Shown piece by piece: positions 32,002 through 41,390 of a stretch of 64,000 nt of DNA. Position 1 is the first letter of the stretch; each line of letters begins with the position of its first letter. The DNA is from Bacillota bacterium. Lineage in GTDB: Bacteria > Bacillota > SHA-98 > UBA4971. The translations under genes were made by a program, and so were the position numbers. Location of the stretch: the NCBI GenBank assembly GCA_012842395.1, contig DUSX01000029.1, forward strand, positions 64,109 through 128,108, in the 5' to 3' direction. The notes under the pieces were generated by a model that saw only the letters and a program-made list of their open reading frames with translations, did no database searches and was not told the origin of the DNA.

Positions 32002-33624
32002 GTGCTCGGGACGCTATGGCGACTTCTCTTCCGACGGATAGCGGGGGTGCGCGGTTCCGGAGGAACCGAGCCGCGGCGCGCTGAGGTGTTGGTATCTGCC
32101 GACCTGTCTGTCAACCGGGAGAGGATCGAGTCCGCGTTCGGCAACAGCCCGGATCTGGTCACGAGAGAGCTGCGGGCCGGTGCCCGGGGAAGGATCTCCG
32201 TCCTCGTCACACACATAGATGGCCTCGTGGACAAGAGACTGATCGCTGAGGCGGTTGTGGAGCGGATCACCGGTCTCCAGCTTGAATGGACCGATCCTGC
32301 ACAGGCATACGAGGACCTCAAGACCCGCCTTCTCGCCTCGAGCGACGTTGAAGAAGTCGAGACCCTGGGGGAGTTCATCAGCGGCATAGCCCGCGGGGAC
32401 GGCGGCGTGCTGGTTGATGGAGTTGCAAAGGGCCTCGTCTGCGCCCTGCGCGGCTGGGAGCAGAGAAGCGTAGAAGAGCCGACCACCGAATCCACCGTGA
32501 GGGGATCCAAAGAGGGGTTCGTTGAGGCGTTGCGCACGAACACGAGCCTCCTGCGGCGGAGGATCGTGAGCCCTCAACTCTGGATAGAAGAGGTAACGAT
32601 AGGGCGCATCACTAGGACGAGGGTTGCCATCGCCTACATTGCAGGAGTGGTCAACGAGGACATCGTGGAGGAGGTGAGAGCCCGACTCAAGAGGATCGAT
32701 GTCGATGCAATTCACGAGAGCGGCAACATAGAGGAACTCATCGAGGATGCACCGTTCTCTCCTTTCCCGACGATAGCGCGTACCGAGCGACCGGACAGGG
32801 TTGCAGGGGCGCTGATCGACGGGAGGGTCGCGATCCTCACCGATGGCACCCCGTTTGTTCTCATCGTCCCGGCCACGTTCACGATGTTTCTTACATCAAG
32901 CGAGGACTACTACGAGCGGTATTTTGCCGGATCAGCCATAAGGCTCCTAAGGATAGCTGCGTTCTTTATCTCGCTCACCTTGCCGGCGTTCTACGTTGCT
33001 CTAACCACGTACCACCAGGAGATGCTGCCCACTCCCCTCGTGTTGAGCATCGCGGCTCAGCGAGAGGGGATACCATTTCCCGCCGTGGTAGAAGCGCTGC
33101 TAATGGAATTCGTCTTTGAGACACTGCGCGAGGCCGGGATCCGCCTGCCTAGGGTGGTTGGGCAAGCTGTCAGCATCATAGGAGCCCTTGTCGTCGGTGA
33201 CGCGGCCATACGGGCGGGTTTGGCCTCGCCAGCCATGGTCATGGTGGTGGCGTTCACTGGGATCGCATCGTTCGCGACTCCGGTTTTCAGTTTGGCTATC
33301 TCTGTACGCCTTCTCCGTTTCGTGATGACAGCCTTGGGCGGTGCCCTCGGGTTCTTCGGGGTGGCCATGGGGATGTTCGCTCTCCTGACTCACCTGACTT
33401 GCTTGCGCTCATTCGGAGTGCCGTACCTCGAGCCACTTGCTCCCTTGGTGCTTTCGGACCTCAAGGATGCCTTGGTGCGAGTTCCTTGGTGGGCGATGAG
33501 CCGCCGGCCCGAGTTCACCGGCAAGAAGGCTCCGATAAGGCAGGCGCCTGGCCTTAAGCCCAGGCCGCCTTCTCCTGAAAGGGAGGAGGTTCAACGTCTC
33601 CTAGACACGGAGGACGTGAGATGA
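32002..33624 (+). CDS. gerAA: GerAA-type spore germination receptor subunit
   Basis: A 540-residue A subunit of a GerA-family nutrient receptor in the inner spore membrane. The first 280 residues are a soluble region (SVNRERIESAFGNSPDLVTREL, LVDKRLIAEAVVERI, GRVAILTDGTPFVLIVPATF). The rest has about five or six membrane spans, including the PAFYVALTTYHQEMLPTPL and GQAVSIIGALVVGDAA family motifs. The GTG at 32002 is used although its ribosome binding site is poor. The stop overlaps the start of the B subunit gene (ATGA). Operon order AA-AB-AC is standard. Confidence 0.92.
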   Translation: MLGTLWRLLFRRIAGVRGSGGTEPRRAEVLVSADLSVNRERIESAFGNSPDLVTRELRAGARGRISVLVTHIDGLVDKRLIAEAVVERITGLQLEWTDPAQAYEDLKTRLLASSDVEEVETLGEFISGIARGDGGVLVDGVAKGLVCALRGWEQRSVEEPTTESTVRGSKEGFVEALRTNTSLLRRRIVSPQLWIEEVTIGRITRTRVAIAYIAGVVNEDIVEEVRARLKRIDVDAIHESGNIEELIEDAPFSPFPTIARTERPDRVAGALIDGRVAILTDGTPFVLIVPATFTMFLTSSEDYYERYFAGSAIRLLRIAAFFISLTLPAFYVALTTYHQEMLPTPLVLSIAAQREGIPFPAVVEALLMEFVFETLREAGIRLPRVVGQAVSIIGALVVGDAAIRAGLASPAMVMVVAFTGIASFATPVFSLAISVRLLRFVMTALGGALGFFGVAMGMFALLTHLTCLRSFGVPYLEPLAPLVLSDLKDALVRVPWWAMSRRPEFTGKKAPIRQAPGLKPRPPSPEREEVQRLLDTEDVR

Positions 33625-34736
33625 GAGAGGTCGAAGGCGGCAAGATATCAGGTAGACAGCTTGCGGCGGTTCTCGTGCTGATCCGGGCGGCGGCGATAAG
33701 CATGACGTTTCCGACCGCAGCGGCGGTCAAGCCGCCGCAGGACATCTGGGTCACGACTCTGCTCGGGACGCTCGTGTCAGTGATCTTCGTGCTGCTCGTG
33801 GCGCGCCTCGGGCTTAGGGCCCCTGACAAGACCATCATCGAACAGGCCGAGCTCTTGCTTGGCAGGTGCCTGGGGAAGCTCGCCGGGATGATCCTGGTTT
33901 GGTACTGGATGCTCGTCGCCTCTTGCTCCGCAAGAGAGCTCGGAGAATCATACACAACTGCCATCATGCCGGAGACGCCCGTGCTCGTCTTCATGGTCGC
34001 GACGGTGTTTCTAGCGGCCAACGCCGCCCGGAACGGCCTCGAGGTCGTGGGACGAATGGGTGAAAGCATCCTCTGGGTCGTTCTCTTCTTTGCGGCACTT
34101 GTGTTGGTCCTCCCATACGACCAGATGCGTTTCAAGAACCTCGCGCCAGTTCTGGCGCGCGGATTCCGCCCACTTATGCTCCCGACGGGGACTGTCGTTT
34201 CCTTCTTTCTTGAGTTCATTATCCTAGGCATGATCATTCCCTGCCTTGCCCGGCCACGGGATGCTGCGCGCTATTCTGTCCACGCTGTCCTCGTCAGCGG
34301 CGCGCTCATGACGTGGCTTGCAGTTGCCTTGGTTGCTGTCTTCGGGCCCGCGCTTCCAGACCTAGCAATGCCGGCATTCAGCTTGAGCAGGATGATAAGC
34401 ATTGCCAACTTCTTTGAAAGGATCGAGGCGCTCATAATGGCAGCGTGGACGCTGACCTCCGCGATCAAAGTCGCCCTGTTCCTCTGGGGATGCGCTGTTG
34501 GACTCGCTCAAGTATTCGGCATCTCGCGGTATCAGTCGTTCGTATACCCGCTTGGTGCCATGACTGTCGCGCTCGGCATGCTGTCCTTCGAGAGTGACCC
34601 CGCCCTGCGGCGTTTCCTCCGGTTCGAGGTTTTCGGGGTTTATTCCCTCATCACGACGGTCGGCACAATGGCCGTTCTCTACCTCGCCGCGTTCCTTCGG
34701 ACCAAGCCGCCGCTTGGACGCGGCCTGGAAAGGTGA
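33621..34736 (+). CDS. gerAB: GerAB-type germination permease subunit
   Basis: A 371-residue B subunit of the APC superfamily with ten membrane spans. It is thought to hold the germinant binding site. It starts with a polar segment and GRQLAAVLVLIRAAAISMTFPTAAA, and has the later SARELGESYTTAIMPETP and PYDQMRFKNLAPVLARGF segments of the spore permease family. The ATG overlaps the gerAA stop. Together with GerAA and GerAC it forms one receptor, and the germinant (probably an amino acid or sugar) is not predictable. Confidence 0.9.
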   Translation: MREVEGGKISGRQLAAVLVLIRAAAISMTFPTAAAVKPPQDIWVTTLLGTLVSVIFVLLVARLGLRAPDKTIIEQAELLLGRCLGKLAGMILVWYWMLVASCSARELGESYTTAIMPETPVLVFMVATVFLAANAARNGLEVVGRMGESILWVVLFFAALVLVLPYDQMRFKNLAPVLARGFRPLMLPTGTVVSFFLEFIILGMIIPCLARPRDAARYSVHAVLVSGALMTWLAVALVAVFGPALPDLAMPAFSLSRMISIANFFERIEALIMAAWTLTSAIKVALFLWGCAVGLAQVFGISRYQSFVYPLGAMTVALGMLSFESDPALRRFLRFEVFGVYSLITTVGTMAVLYLAAFLRTKPPLGRGLER

Positions 34737-34741
34737 TCCCG

Positions 34742-35968
34742 GTGTCGTGGATCGGATTGCGGAGAGCTGCAGCTGGACTCCTTCTCACGGCGGCGTTGAT
34801 GACCACGGCGGGGTGCTGGAATCGACGGGAGATAGAGACTATAGGGTTCGTCCTCGCGGCCGGGATCGATGAAGCGCCGCAGCAGGGCAAGATCCAGGTC
34901 ACGGTTCAGATAGCGAAGCCCTTTGCCATAGGAGGCGGCGAAGCGGTTCGCGGGGCTGCCGACGAGAAACCTTTCTGGACTGTGAGCAGCACGGGATACA
35001 CCGTGTTCGAAGCAGTACGCAACCTCCTCTCCCAGTCTCCCCGGCGGCCGTTTTGGGCGCACAACCGGTTCATCTTGATTGGTGAAGGGTTGGCGCGGAA
35101 GGGTATCAGGGACGCTCTGGACTTGTTTTGCCGTGACGGAGAGTCACGTCGTCGGATATGGATGATTGTGGCCAAGGGGGCAAAGGCATCAGACCTTCTA
35201 CAGGTGGAGTTCGAGCTCGAGCAGATGCCGTCAGAGGGCGGCATGGGGCTGGTACAGGGGGCCCGGCAAGGATTGTCGACGATCGGTGAAGGCATGCTGA
35301 ATGATTTCTTGCAAAGACTCGAAGGGGAAGGGATAGACCCCATAGCCACCCGCGCGGAGATCGTCCCGAGGCCGCAGGAGTTTGACATTCGCGGGGAATT
35401 GAAAAGGGAGACGATAGGCGGGTCGGCCAGGCTCACCGGAGCCGCGGTCTTCAAGGACGACCGGCTGGTCGGCTGGCTCAATAAGCCAGAGACCAGGGGG
35501 TTCAATTGGGTCATGGGCAAGGTGCGCAGCGGGATCATCGTCATCGAGAACCCTCGCGAGGAGGGGAAGTTCGTAGGGCTCGAGATCCTCGGTGCAAGGG
35601 GCGGTTTCAAACCTGAGGTCAGGAGCGGGAAGGTCACCGTCACGGTGAAGATTGAGGCCGATGCCAATGTCGGCGATGTCCAAGGTTTCATCGATCTGCT
35701 CGGAATGCCTGAGGCATGGTCCAGTATGGAGCGGAGGATGGCCACGGTGATCAAGAACGAAGTGCTGGCTGCTGTGGCCAGAGCACAAGAGCTTGGCTCG
35801 GACATTTTTGGATTCGGCGCCGAACTGAACCGGAGGTACCCGAAGAAATGGGCTGACGAGTTCAGGGACCGATGGGATGAAGAGTTTCGCAAGATCGATG
35901 TAAAGGTCGAAGTCAAGGCGAAGCTGAGAAGGACGGGCCTCACCGTGAAGAGCTCAGAGATCAGGTGA
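34742..35968 (+). CDS. gerAC: GerAC-type germination lipoprotein (Ger(x)C family)
   Basis: A 408-residue C subunit. The signal sequence ends in a lipobox LMTTAGC with C25 as the lipidation site, followed by WNRREIETIGFVLAAGID, the hallmark of Ger(x)C proteins. The rest shows three alternating domains as usual. I prefer the GTG at 34742, spaced well from AAGGTGAT. A GTG at 34733 overlaps the gerAB stop and is the alternative. It is followed by repeat copy B and then a small membrane protein gene that may belong to the same operon. Confidence 0.9.
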   Translation: MSWIGLRRAAAGLLLTAALMTTAGCWNRREIETIGFVLAAGIDEAPQQGKIQVTVQIAKPFAIGGGEAVRGAADEKPFWTVSSTGYTVFEAVRNLLSQSPRRPFWAHNRFILIGEGLARKGIRDALDLFCRDGESRRRIWMIVAKGAKASDLLQVEFELEQMPSEGGMGLVQGARQGLSTIGEGMLNDFLQRLEGEGIDPIATRAEIVPRPQEFDIRGELKRETIGGSARLTGAAVFKDDRLVGWLNKPETRGFNWVMGKVRSGIIVIENPREEGKFVGLEILGARGGFKPEVRSGKVTVTVKIEADANVGDVQGFIDLLGMPEAWSSMERRMATVIKNEVLAAVARAQELGSDIFGFGAELNRRYPKKWADEFRDRWDEEFRKIDVKVEVKAKLRRTGLTVKSSEIR

Positions 35969-36164
35969 CGAGGGCGACCTAGGTGGCGAATCAGCGAGCG
36001 GCTGTCGCGGCCGTGGCGGGGCGAGCAACCTCCGGCCGTCACCTGGGTATGCTCGCCAGGAGGCACCGCGCCGAGACGGACTGCCGCAGGACAAGACCCG
36101 CTACGGGTCAGGGCGAAGCCAGTGTAGGCAGACCGGTGCAGGCAGAACCGCAGAACCAATAAAC

Positions 36165-36354
36165 GAGGGTGCAAAAGTGCTGCCGACTTTCTTGGGGGGG
36201 TGCCGGTGATTGCACGACGGGGCGTGGAGAATTCGGCTGTCTTAAGCGCCGAATTCGAACGAGGCGCGCCGCAAGTGCGCCGTCCCCGGAGTGCAACACC
36301 GGCAACCCCGCAACTACCGGAAGAGGGGCGAGGACTAATGCATCCTCACTTAGG
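36165..36354 (+). repeat. Dispersed palindromic repeat, copy B
   Basis: The inner inverted repeat GGGGTGCCGGTG (36197-36208) / CACCGGCAACCCC (36297-36309) surrounds an 88-bp core (36209-36296) in the same orientation as copy A. The left flank resembles that of copy C. The right flank (GAAGAGGGGCG onwards to TCACTTAGG) is the reverse complement of the left flank of copy E. It sits between gerAC and a small gene that usually belongs with ger operons. Confidence 0.8.
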
Positions 36355-36375
36355 GGCAGTTGGGGGGATTGGTGG

Positions 36376-36606
36376 GTGCGCGTTGTGCTGTTGATCCTAG
36401 CGTTCGCCGCGATCGTCGCGTACGAGCTCCCTGGGATAATCCGGCGAAAGGAACGCGGCGAACTCGCGCTTTTCATCGCGCTCGTTGTCCTTGCTTTCAC
36501 CTTGAGCCTTCTCCAAACGATAGGAGTGCCTGTTCCGAATCCAGCTAAGGGAATCGAATTCCTCACAAGAATGATCTTTCCGAACGATCTTCGGAGCGAT
36601 CTCTGA
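36376..36606 (+). CDS. Small two-span membrane protein associated with the ger operon
   Basis: A 76-residue protein from a GTG at 36376 with two membrane spans (VVLLILAFAAIVAYELPGI and ALFIALVVLAFTLSLLQTI) and the ending GVPVPNPAKGIEFLTRMIF. I recall similar short proteins after spore germination operons in Bacillota. Their role is unknown. The ribosome binding site is only GGGGGGAT. The insertion of repeat copy B between gerAC and this gene may have separated it from its original operon. Confidence 0.65.
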   Translation: MRVVLLILAFAAIVAYELPGIIRRKERGELALFIALVVLAFTLSLLQTIGVPVPNPAKGIEFLTRMIFPNDLRSDL

Positions 36607-37015
36607 AAGCCACTCGGAGGAGACGGGGCTGGCAGCCGCTGGATAGCACGCACAGAAAACGGTCTGGCACCCAAAATGTACTTGACATAGGAGACCTAGA
36701 GCTGCTATCTTTGTGACAAGCTTAACAAGCTGCAACGATGGGATCCGGCGTCACAGCTGGGTGCCCCATACTGCCGCCGGCACTGGTCGCCAAGCCGGGG
36801 TCCTCGATCGGGCGCCTCAACGTCCACGTTAAAAACCACCGAGGGGAACAATGCCTCCCGGCCTCGCGCGCGTCCGCGGCTGAGCGGTCGGGGGCGCTCG
36901 CTTTTTCGGGCGGTATTGTCGCCTAACAAATCGTCCCAATAGATGGTCCAGAGTGGACGAGAGGGTCCAGAGTCCGCAAATAGCGGCGCTTGACTTGAGA
37001 GGAGTGATCGGCACC
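36607..37015. other. Intergenic region before the serine biosynthesis genes
   Basis: About 410 bp without a supported gene. It contains a hairpin with a T run (next entry). I looked for a serine T-box and did not find the conserved antiterminator sequence. In-frame codons from 36953 upstream of the aminotransferase are read as non-coding. Confidence 0.4.
36882..36906 (+). terminator. Hairpin with T run upstream of the aminotransferase gene
   Basis: GAGCG (36882-36886) pairs with CGCTC (36895-36899), and TTTTT follows at 36902-36906. It is a short stem, so it may terminate the ger-associated transcript or act as an attenuator for the serine genes. Confidence 0.4.
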
Positions 37016-38167
37016 GTGAGACACCGCCAGTATCTTATGATTCCCGGACCGACTCCTGTTCCGCAAACCGTCGCGCTGGCCGGAGCGGCTCCGATGATCA
37101 ACCACCGTGGCCCCGAGTTCGGGGAACTGCTCGCGGAGACGACCCGTGGGCTCCAAAAGATCCTCAAGACTCAGAACACGGTGCTGACGTTTCCATCTGC
37201 TGGCACGGGTGCCATGGAAGCCGCGGCTGCGAACCTCACAGCGCCGGGGGAGAGGGTGCTCGTGGGAGTCGCCGGCGAGTTCGGCGCGAGATTCGCCGAG
37301 ATATATAGAGCGAGCGGGGCAGATGTGGTGATAGTGAAAGCCGAGCCTGGCACCCCTGTAAGTCCCGAGGCTATCCGTGACGCCCTCTGCAAGGACAGTT
37401 CCATCACCACGGTGGTCGTAACCCATAATGAGACGTCCACGGGGGTGACGATGGACCTGAAGGGTATCAGAGCTGCAATTGACCGGGAGGACGTGCTGCT
37501 CGTGGCGGACGCCGTGAGTTCCGCGGGCGCCATCGACATCGAGACGGACGCCTGGGGGATAGACGTGCTCGTCACGGCGTCGCAAAAGGCCCTCATGTGC
37601 CCGCCCGGCCTCGCTTTCGTCACGGTGAGCCCGAGGGCTTGGGAACGGGCGGAGAAGCTGAAAGCGCGCAGCGTGTACTTCAGTTTCGTGAGTGCCCGCA
37701 AGTTCCTGGAAAAGCCATCCCCGCAGACGCCTTATACTCCGGCCGTCTCACTTCTCTTTTCTCTGCGTGAAGCTGTGCGGATGATCCTCGCAGAGGGCTT
37801 GGACGCGGTGTTCGCGCGGCACGCGCTTCTCGCGCGCGCGACGCGTGCGGGCGTGCGTGCACTAGGCCTTGAGCTGCTGGCGGCCGACGACTGTGCTTCG
37901 AATACGGTAACAGCGGTCAAGCTCCCTGCAGGTGCGGACGGCCACAAGCTTCTGGGGACGCTCAGGGACCGCTACGATGTCATCCTTGCCGGCGGAATGG
38001 GGGAGCTCGCGGGCAAGATCTTCAGAATCGGGCACGTCGGGGCCGTGGGCTGGTCCGATGTCGTCGTCACGCTTTCCGCGCTAGAGATGGCCTTGTCAGA
38101 CCTAGAGGTGCCGACTCCTGGTTTCGGCCGTGCGGTCGCCGCGGCTGAGCAAGTCTTGCGCGGTTAA
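37016..38167 (+). CDS. Class V aminotransferase (serine/alanine-glyoxylate type)
   Basis: A 383-residue PLP enzyme of the class V family. The N-terminal signature LMIPGPTPVP and INHRGPEFGELL are those of serine-pyruvate and alanine-glyoxylate aminotransferases. PLP binds the lysine in VTASQKALMCPPG. The next gene is serA, so the likely in vivo reaction is conversion of 3-phosphohydroxypyruvate to phosphoserine, or a pyruvate/serine exchange. The GTG at 37016 follows AGGAGTGATC. The pair with serA and DUF1015 recurs in many anaerobes as a serine pathway unit. Confidence 0.88.
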   Translation: MRHRQYLMIPGPTPVPQTVALAGAAPMINHRGPEFGELLAETTRGLQKILKTQNTVLTFPSAGTGAMEAAAANLTAPGERVLVGVAGEFGARFAEIYRASGADVVIVKAEPGTPVSPEAIRDALCKDSSITTVVVTHNETSTGVTMDLKGIRAAIDREDVLLVADAVSSAGAIDIETDAWGIDVLVTASQKALMCPPGLAFVTVSPRAWERAEKLKARSVYFSFVSARKFLEKPSPQTPYTPAVSLLFSLREAVRMILAEGLDAVFARHALLARATRAGVRALGLELLAADDCASNTVTAVKLPAGADGHKLLGTLRDRYDVILAGGMGELAGKIFRIGHVGAVGWSDVVVTLSALEMALSDLEVPTPGFGRAVAAAEQVLRG

Positions 38168-38298
38168 GCATTCGCGGCGCTTGCAGCTGAGGGTTGGGCG
38201 AGCGCCGGCCGGGCCGGTGAAGCCAAGCCTTACAGGACTGTGGCCAGGGGAAAGGGTTTCAACGAGGAAAGGGAACGGACCAGGGGGTCGTCATCGCG

Positions 38299-39975
38299 AT
38301 GGTGAAGATTCTTGTTACAGATGGCGTAGCAAAGGAAGGAATAGAGCTTCTTCGCACCGAGGCCGAGGTGGACGTCTCAAAGCCGCTTGACGAGGAGGCT
38401 CTGCTGAAGCGAATCCCGGAGTACGACGGGCTTATGGTGAGGTCGGCCACCAAGGTGACGGCGCGGTGCATAGCCGCGGCTGAGCGCCTCAAAGTCATCG
38501 GCCGGGCGGGGGCGGGCGTGGACAACATCGATGCCGAAGCCGCCACGAGGCGCGGGATAGTGCTCGTGAACGCGCCGGGCGGCAACTCGGTTGCCGTCGC
38601 GGAACACACGATTGCGCTGCTTCTAGCCCTCGCACGTAATATCCCGCAGGCGTGCGCCCATGTCAAGTCTGGCGGCTGGGAGCGCGCGAGGTTCATGGGG
38701 ACGGAGGTTCGCGGCAAAGTGCTAGGCATTTTCGGCCTTGGCCGCGCGGGAGCCGAGGTCGCCAAGCGGGCGCTCGCGCTCGGCATGAAGGTCCTGGCGT
38801 ACGATCCGGGCGTCTCGGCAAGCAAAGCCGCGAGCATGGGGGTGGTGCCGGCCGAGCCGGCCGAGGTGTTCGCGAACTCGGACTTCATCAGCCTCCACGT
38901 GCCGGTGACGCCGGAGACCGTGGGCCTTATCCGGCGCGAGACGATCGCCATGATGAAAGACGGCGTTCGTATTATCAACTGCTCGCGGGGCAAGGTGGTG
39001 GACGAGCCCGCGCTTGTAGAGGGCATCAAGTCGGGCAAAATCGCAGGTGCGGCGCTGGACGTTCTGGCATCCGAACCTGCGCTTCCTGACAACCCTCTTC
39101 TCGCTCTGGACAACGTTATCGTGACTCCTCACCTGGGAGCGTCCACATCGGAGGCCCAGGCGAGCGTCGCCATCGAGACCGCCAAGGCCATGCTGGCGGT
39201 GCTCCGGGGTGAGCTCGTGCCGAATGCTGTGAACGTTCCGGTGCCTTCGGCCGAGGTTTTCCGGGAGATCGCGCCGTTCATGCCGCTTGCGGAGGTCCTC
39301 GGGAAGTTCGCGTCGCAGTGGTCCGAGGGCATGATCGCTTCGGTCCGGGTGGGCTGGGGAGGCAAGCTGAGCTCTCTCGACACCCGGCCACTGCTTAGCG
39401 CCGTGCTCAAGGGGGTCCTCTCCCCGCTTCTCGGGGAGGATGTGAACACCGTGAACGCGCCGATACTCACGAGAGAACGGGGCATTGCCGTGAGTGAGCT
39501 CCGCGTGGCCGACGGGGCCGACCGCGCTCACGGAGGCGGGAATCCGACGGAGATATCCGTCGAAACCTCCACGAACAAGGGGACCACGTCGGTAGCCGGG
39601 GTGCTTTCCACAAGGCAAATGCCGCGCTTGGTACAAATCAACGGGTACCGCCTGGACATAGCGTTCACTCCGTACATGCTTGTTTGTCCCCATGTGGACC
39701 AACCCGGCATAATCGGCACGGTCGGCACGACGCTCGGGAAGGCCGGCGTGAACATCTCAGAAATGCAGGTAGCACGCAAGGCTAGAGGAGGGGACGCCAT
39801 AATGGTCCTGGGGATAGACTCGCCAGCCCCGCCAGAGGCGCTGGCTGAGATAGCGCGCCTTGCGGGTGTGCTTTCTGTGAAGCCTGTGTACCTTGAATGT
39901 GCGGTCCCTAACGGGGACGGAGCGAGGATGGACTCTGACAGCAAGGCTCAAGTCGCCGCGGCACGGGGAGACTGA
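38299..39975 (+). CDS. serA: D-3-phosphoglycerate dehydrogenase with ACT domain
   Basis: A 558-residue enzyme that oxidises 3-phosphoglycerate with NAD, the first step of serine synthesis. The nucleotide-binding motif is GIFGLGRAGAEVAKRA, the catalytic Arg lies in NCSRGKVVDEPALV and the His in VTPHLGAST. An intervening ASB domain covers about residues 315-450 and the C-terminal ACT domain about 455-530 (LVCPHVDQPGIIGTVGTTLGKAGVNISEMQVAR), suggesting feedback control by serine. The last 20 residues are an unusual polar tail. The ATG start follows 131 bp of spacer after the aminotransferase gene. Confidence 0.96.
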   Translation: MVKILVTDGVAKEGIELLRTEAEVDVSKPLDEEALLKRIPEYDGLMVRSATKVTARCIAAAERLKVIGRAGAGVDNIDAEAATRRGIVLVNAPGGNSVAVAEHTIALLLALARNIPQACAHVKSGGWERARFMGTEVRGKVLGIFGLGRAGAEVAKRALALGMKVLAYDPGVSASKAASMGVVPAEPAEVFANSDFISLHVPVTPETVGLIRRETIAMMKDGVRIINCSRGKVVDEPALVEGIKSGKIAGAALDVLASEPALPDNPLLALDNVIVTPHLGASTSEAQASVAIETAKAMLAVLRGELVPNAVNVPVPSAEVFREIAPFMPLAEVLGKFASQWSEGMIASVRVGWGGKLSSLDTRPLLSAVLKGVLSPLLGEDVNTVNAPILTRERGIAVSELRVADGADRAHGGGNPTEISVETSTNKGTTSVAGVLSTRQMPRLVQINGYRLDIAFTPYMLVCPHVDQPGIIGTVGTTLGKAGVNISEMQVARKARGGDAIMVLGIDSPAPPEALAEIARLAGVLSVKPVYLECAVPNGDGARMDSDSKAQVAAARGD

Positions 39976-39977
39976 CC

Positions 39978-41270
39978 ATGGCGAAAATCATGCCTTTCAG
40001 GGCCGTGTACTACGACCCACTCAAGGTAGGGGCGGATCTTGGCGCGGTCATCGCGCCGCCTTACGACGTCGTGAACGCGGAAGAGGGAAGGCGCCTCGCG
40101 GACCGGAGCCCTTGGAACGTAGTCCGCTTGGAACTCACTGTGCCGCCGCCGGGAGGCCAAGACCCAGCTCTCTACGCGAACGCGGCGAGGCTGTGGCAGG
40201 CGTGGCGCCGGGAAGGCGTGCTCGCCGTCGACCGAGAGCCGTTCCTGTATCTTTGTGAGCACGAGTTCGAGTGGCAAGGTACGAGATACACGCGAACAGC
40301 GGTTATTGGTCTTCTAGACCTGAGTGAGGGCGTCCTGCCCCATGAGGAGACGATGGCCCACGCCAAGGAGGACCGCATCAACCTCCTTCGTGCAACCCAC
40401 GCGCTTCCGAGTCCGATGATCGGCCTTTACGAGGATCCATCTGGGAAGGCTGCGCGAGCCCTCGCTTCCGTGCGGGACGGGTCAGAGCCGGACCTCGTTG
40501 CAACCCTGGAGGAGGAAGTCCTCAGGGTGTGGCGGATTCGCGATGCGGCGACCTCCGCCGCTGTTGCAGAGGTCGTCGGCGCGGGCCCGGTTGTCATCGC
40601 CGACGGCCACCATAGGTGTGAGTCCATGAAAAGGCTGGCCCGTGAGACCGGTGATCGGAGGCACATGCGCATCCTGGCGGCGCTCGTTTCCACGGCGGAT
40701 CCCGGTTTGGTGGTGCTCCCGACGCATAGGGTGGTGGCCGGGTGGCCCGAGGGCTCGGAAGCCCGCCTCGCGGAAAGGATGCTCTCGGTGTTTGATATAG
40801 TCGACACTGTTGACGCTGCCGCGTTCTTCATCAATAGCAAGCCGCCTGCGCCCGAGGGCTGCGAGGACTTGGCTTCCCGGCTCTGGACGCGCCTTTGCTC
40901 ACAGATCTCTAGCTCGGGCAACAGAACCTCCTTTGCGATGGTGACGCGTGCCGGCCTATGGGTCCTGGCCTACTGTGGTGATACGCCCGAGATGCTGAGG
41001 CGTCTAGACCTTGAGATCGCTGAGGAGGCGGCGTCGTGCAAAGCGGCTATTCCGGGCGCAGCGTGTGAGGTCGCGTACACTCACCACGGCCCGGCAGACA
41101 TCGCCGCGATACTCTCCGGGAAGGCACAGGTCGCCATTTTCCCGCCGGCGGTTGCCGCGAGCGAGATCCTGAAGAAGGCATGCGACGGCTATCTCTTTCC
41201 GAAAAAGACCACGTATTTCCTGCCGAAGGCGCCCGCGGGCCTGCTCATGTGGGACATGGGGTCTCTTTGA
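39978..41270 (+). CDS. DUF1015-family protein
   Basis: A 430-residue DUF1015 protein. The start MPFRAVYYDP with APPYDVV, then LCEHEFEWQG, DGHHRCESM and the C-terminal TTYFLPKAPAGLLM are typical. The biochemical function is unknown. The family is strongly linked to serA and class V aminotransferases, so a role in serine or phosphoserine metabolism (perhaps as a kinase) is often suspected. It starts two bases after the serA stop and is clearly cotranscribed. Confidence 0.9.
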   Translation: MAKIMPFRAVYYDPLKVGADLGAVIAPPYDVVNAEEGRRLADRSPWNVVRLELTVPPPGGQDPALYANAARLWQAWRREGVLAVDREPFLYLCEHEFEWQGTRYTRTAVIGLLDLSEGVLPHEETMAHAKEDRINLLRATHALPSPMIGLYEDPSGKAARALASVRDGSEPDLVATLEEEVLRVWRIRDAATSAAVAEVVGAGPVVIADGHHRCESMKRLARETGDRRHMRILAALVSTADPGLVVLPTHRVVAGWPEGSEARLAERMLSVFDIVDTVDAAAFFINSKPPAPEGCEDLASRLWTRLCSQISSSGNRTSFAMVTRAGLWVLAYCGDTPEMLRRLDLEIAEEAASCKAAIPGAACEVAYTHHGPADIAAILSGKAQVAIFPPAVAASEILKKACDGYLFPKKTTYFLPKAPAGLLMWDMGSL

Positions 41271-41390
41271 TCTTGACGGGCTGTCTCCGCAGGCACCCGC
41301 GCGCGGGAAGGGGGAAGAGAGACGGGGTGCGCCTGCGCACGTGTGCGGGCACGCGTCGGCCTCGGTCGCACGCGCGTAGCGCCGGAGGCT

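Noticed and set aside
36607-37015. Serine T-box or other known riboswitch in front of the serine genes
   Set aside because: The conserved antiterminator core of T-boxes was not found, and the only clear feature is a short hairpin with a T run.
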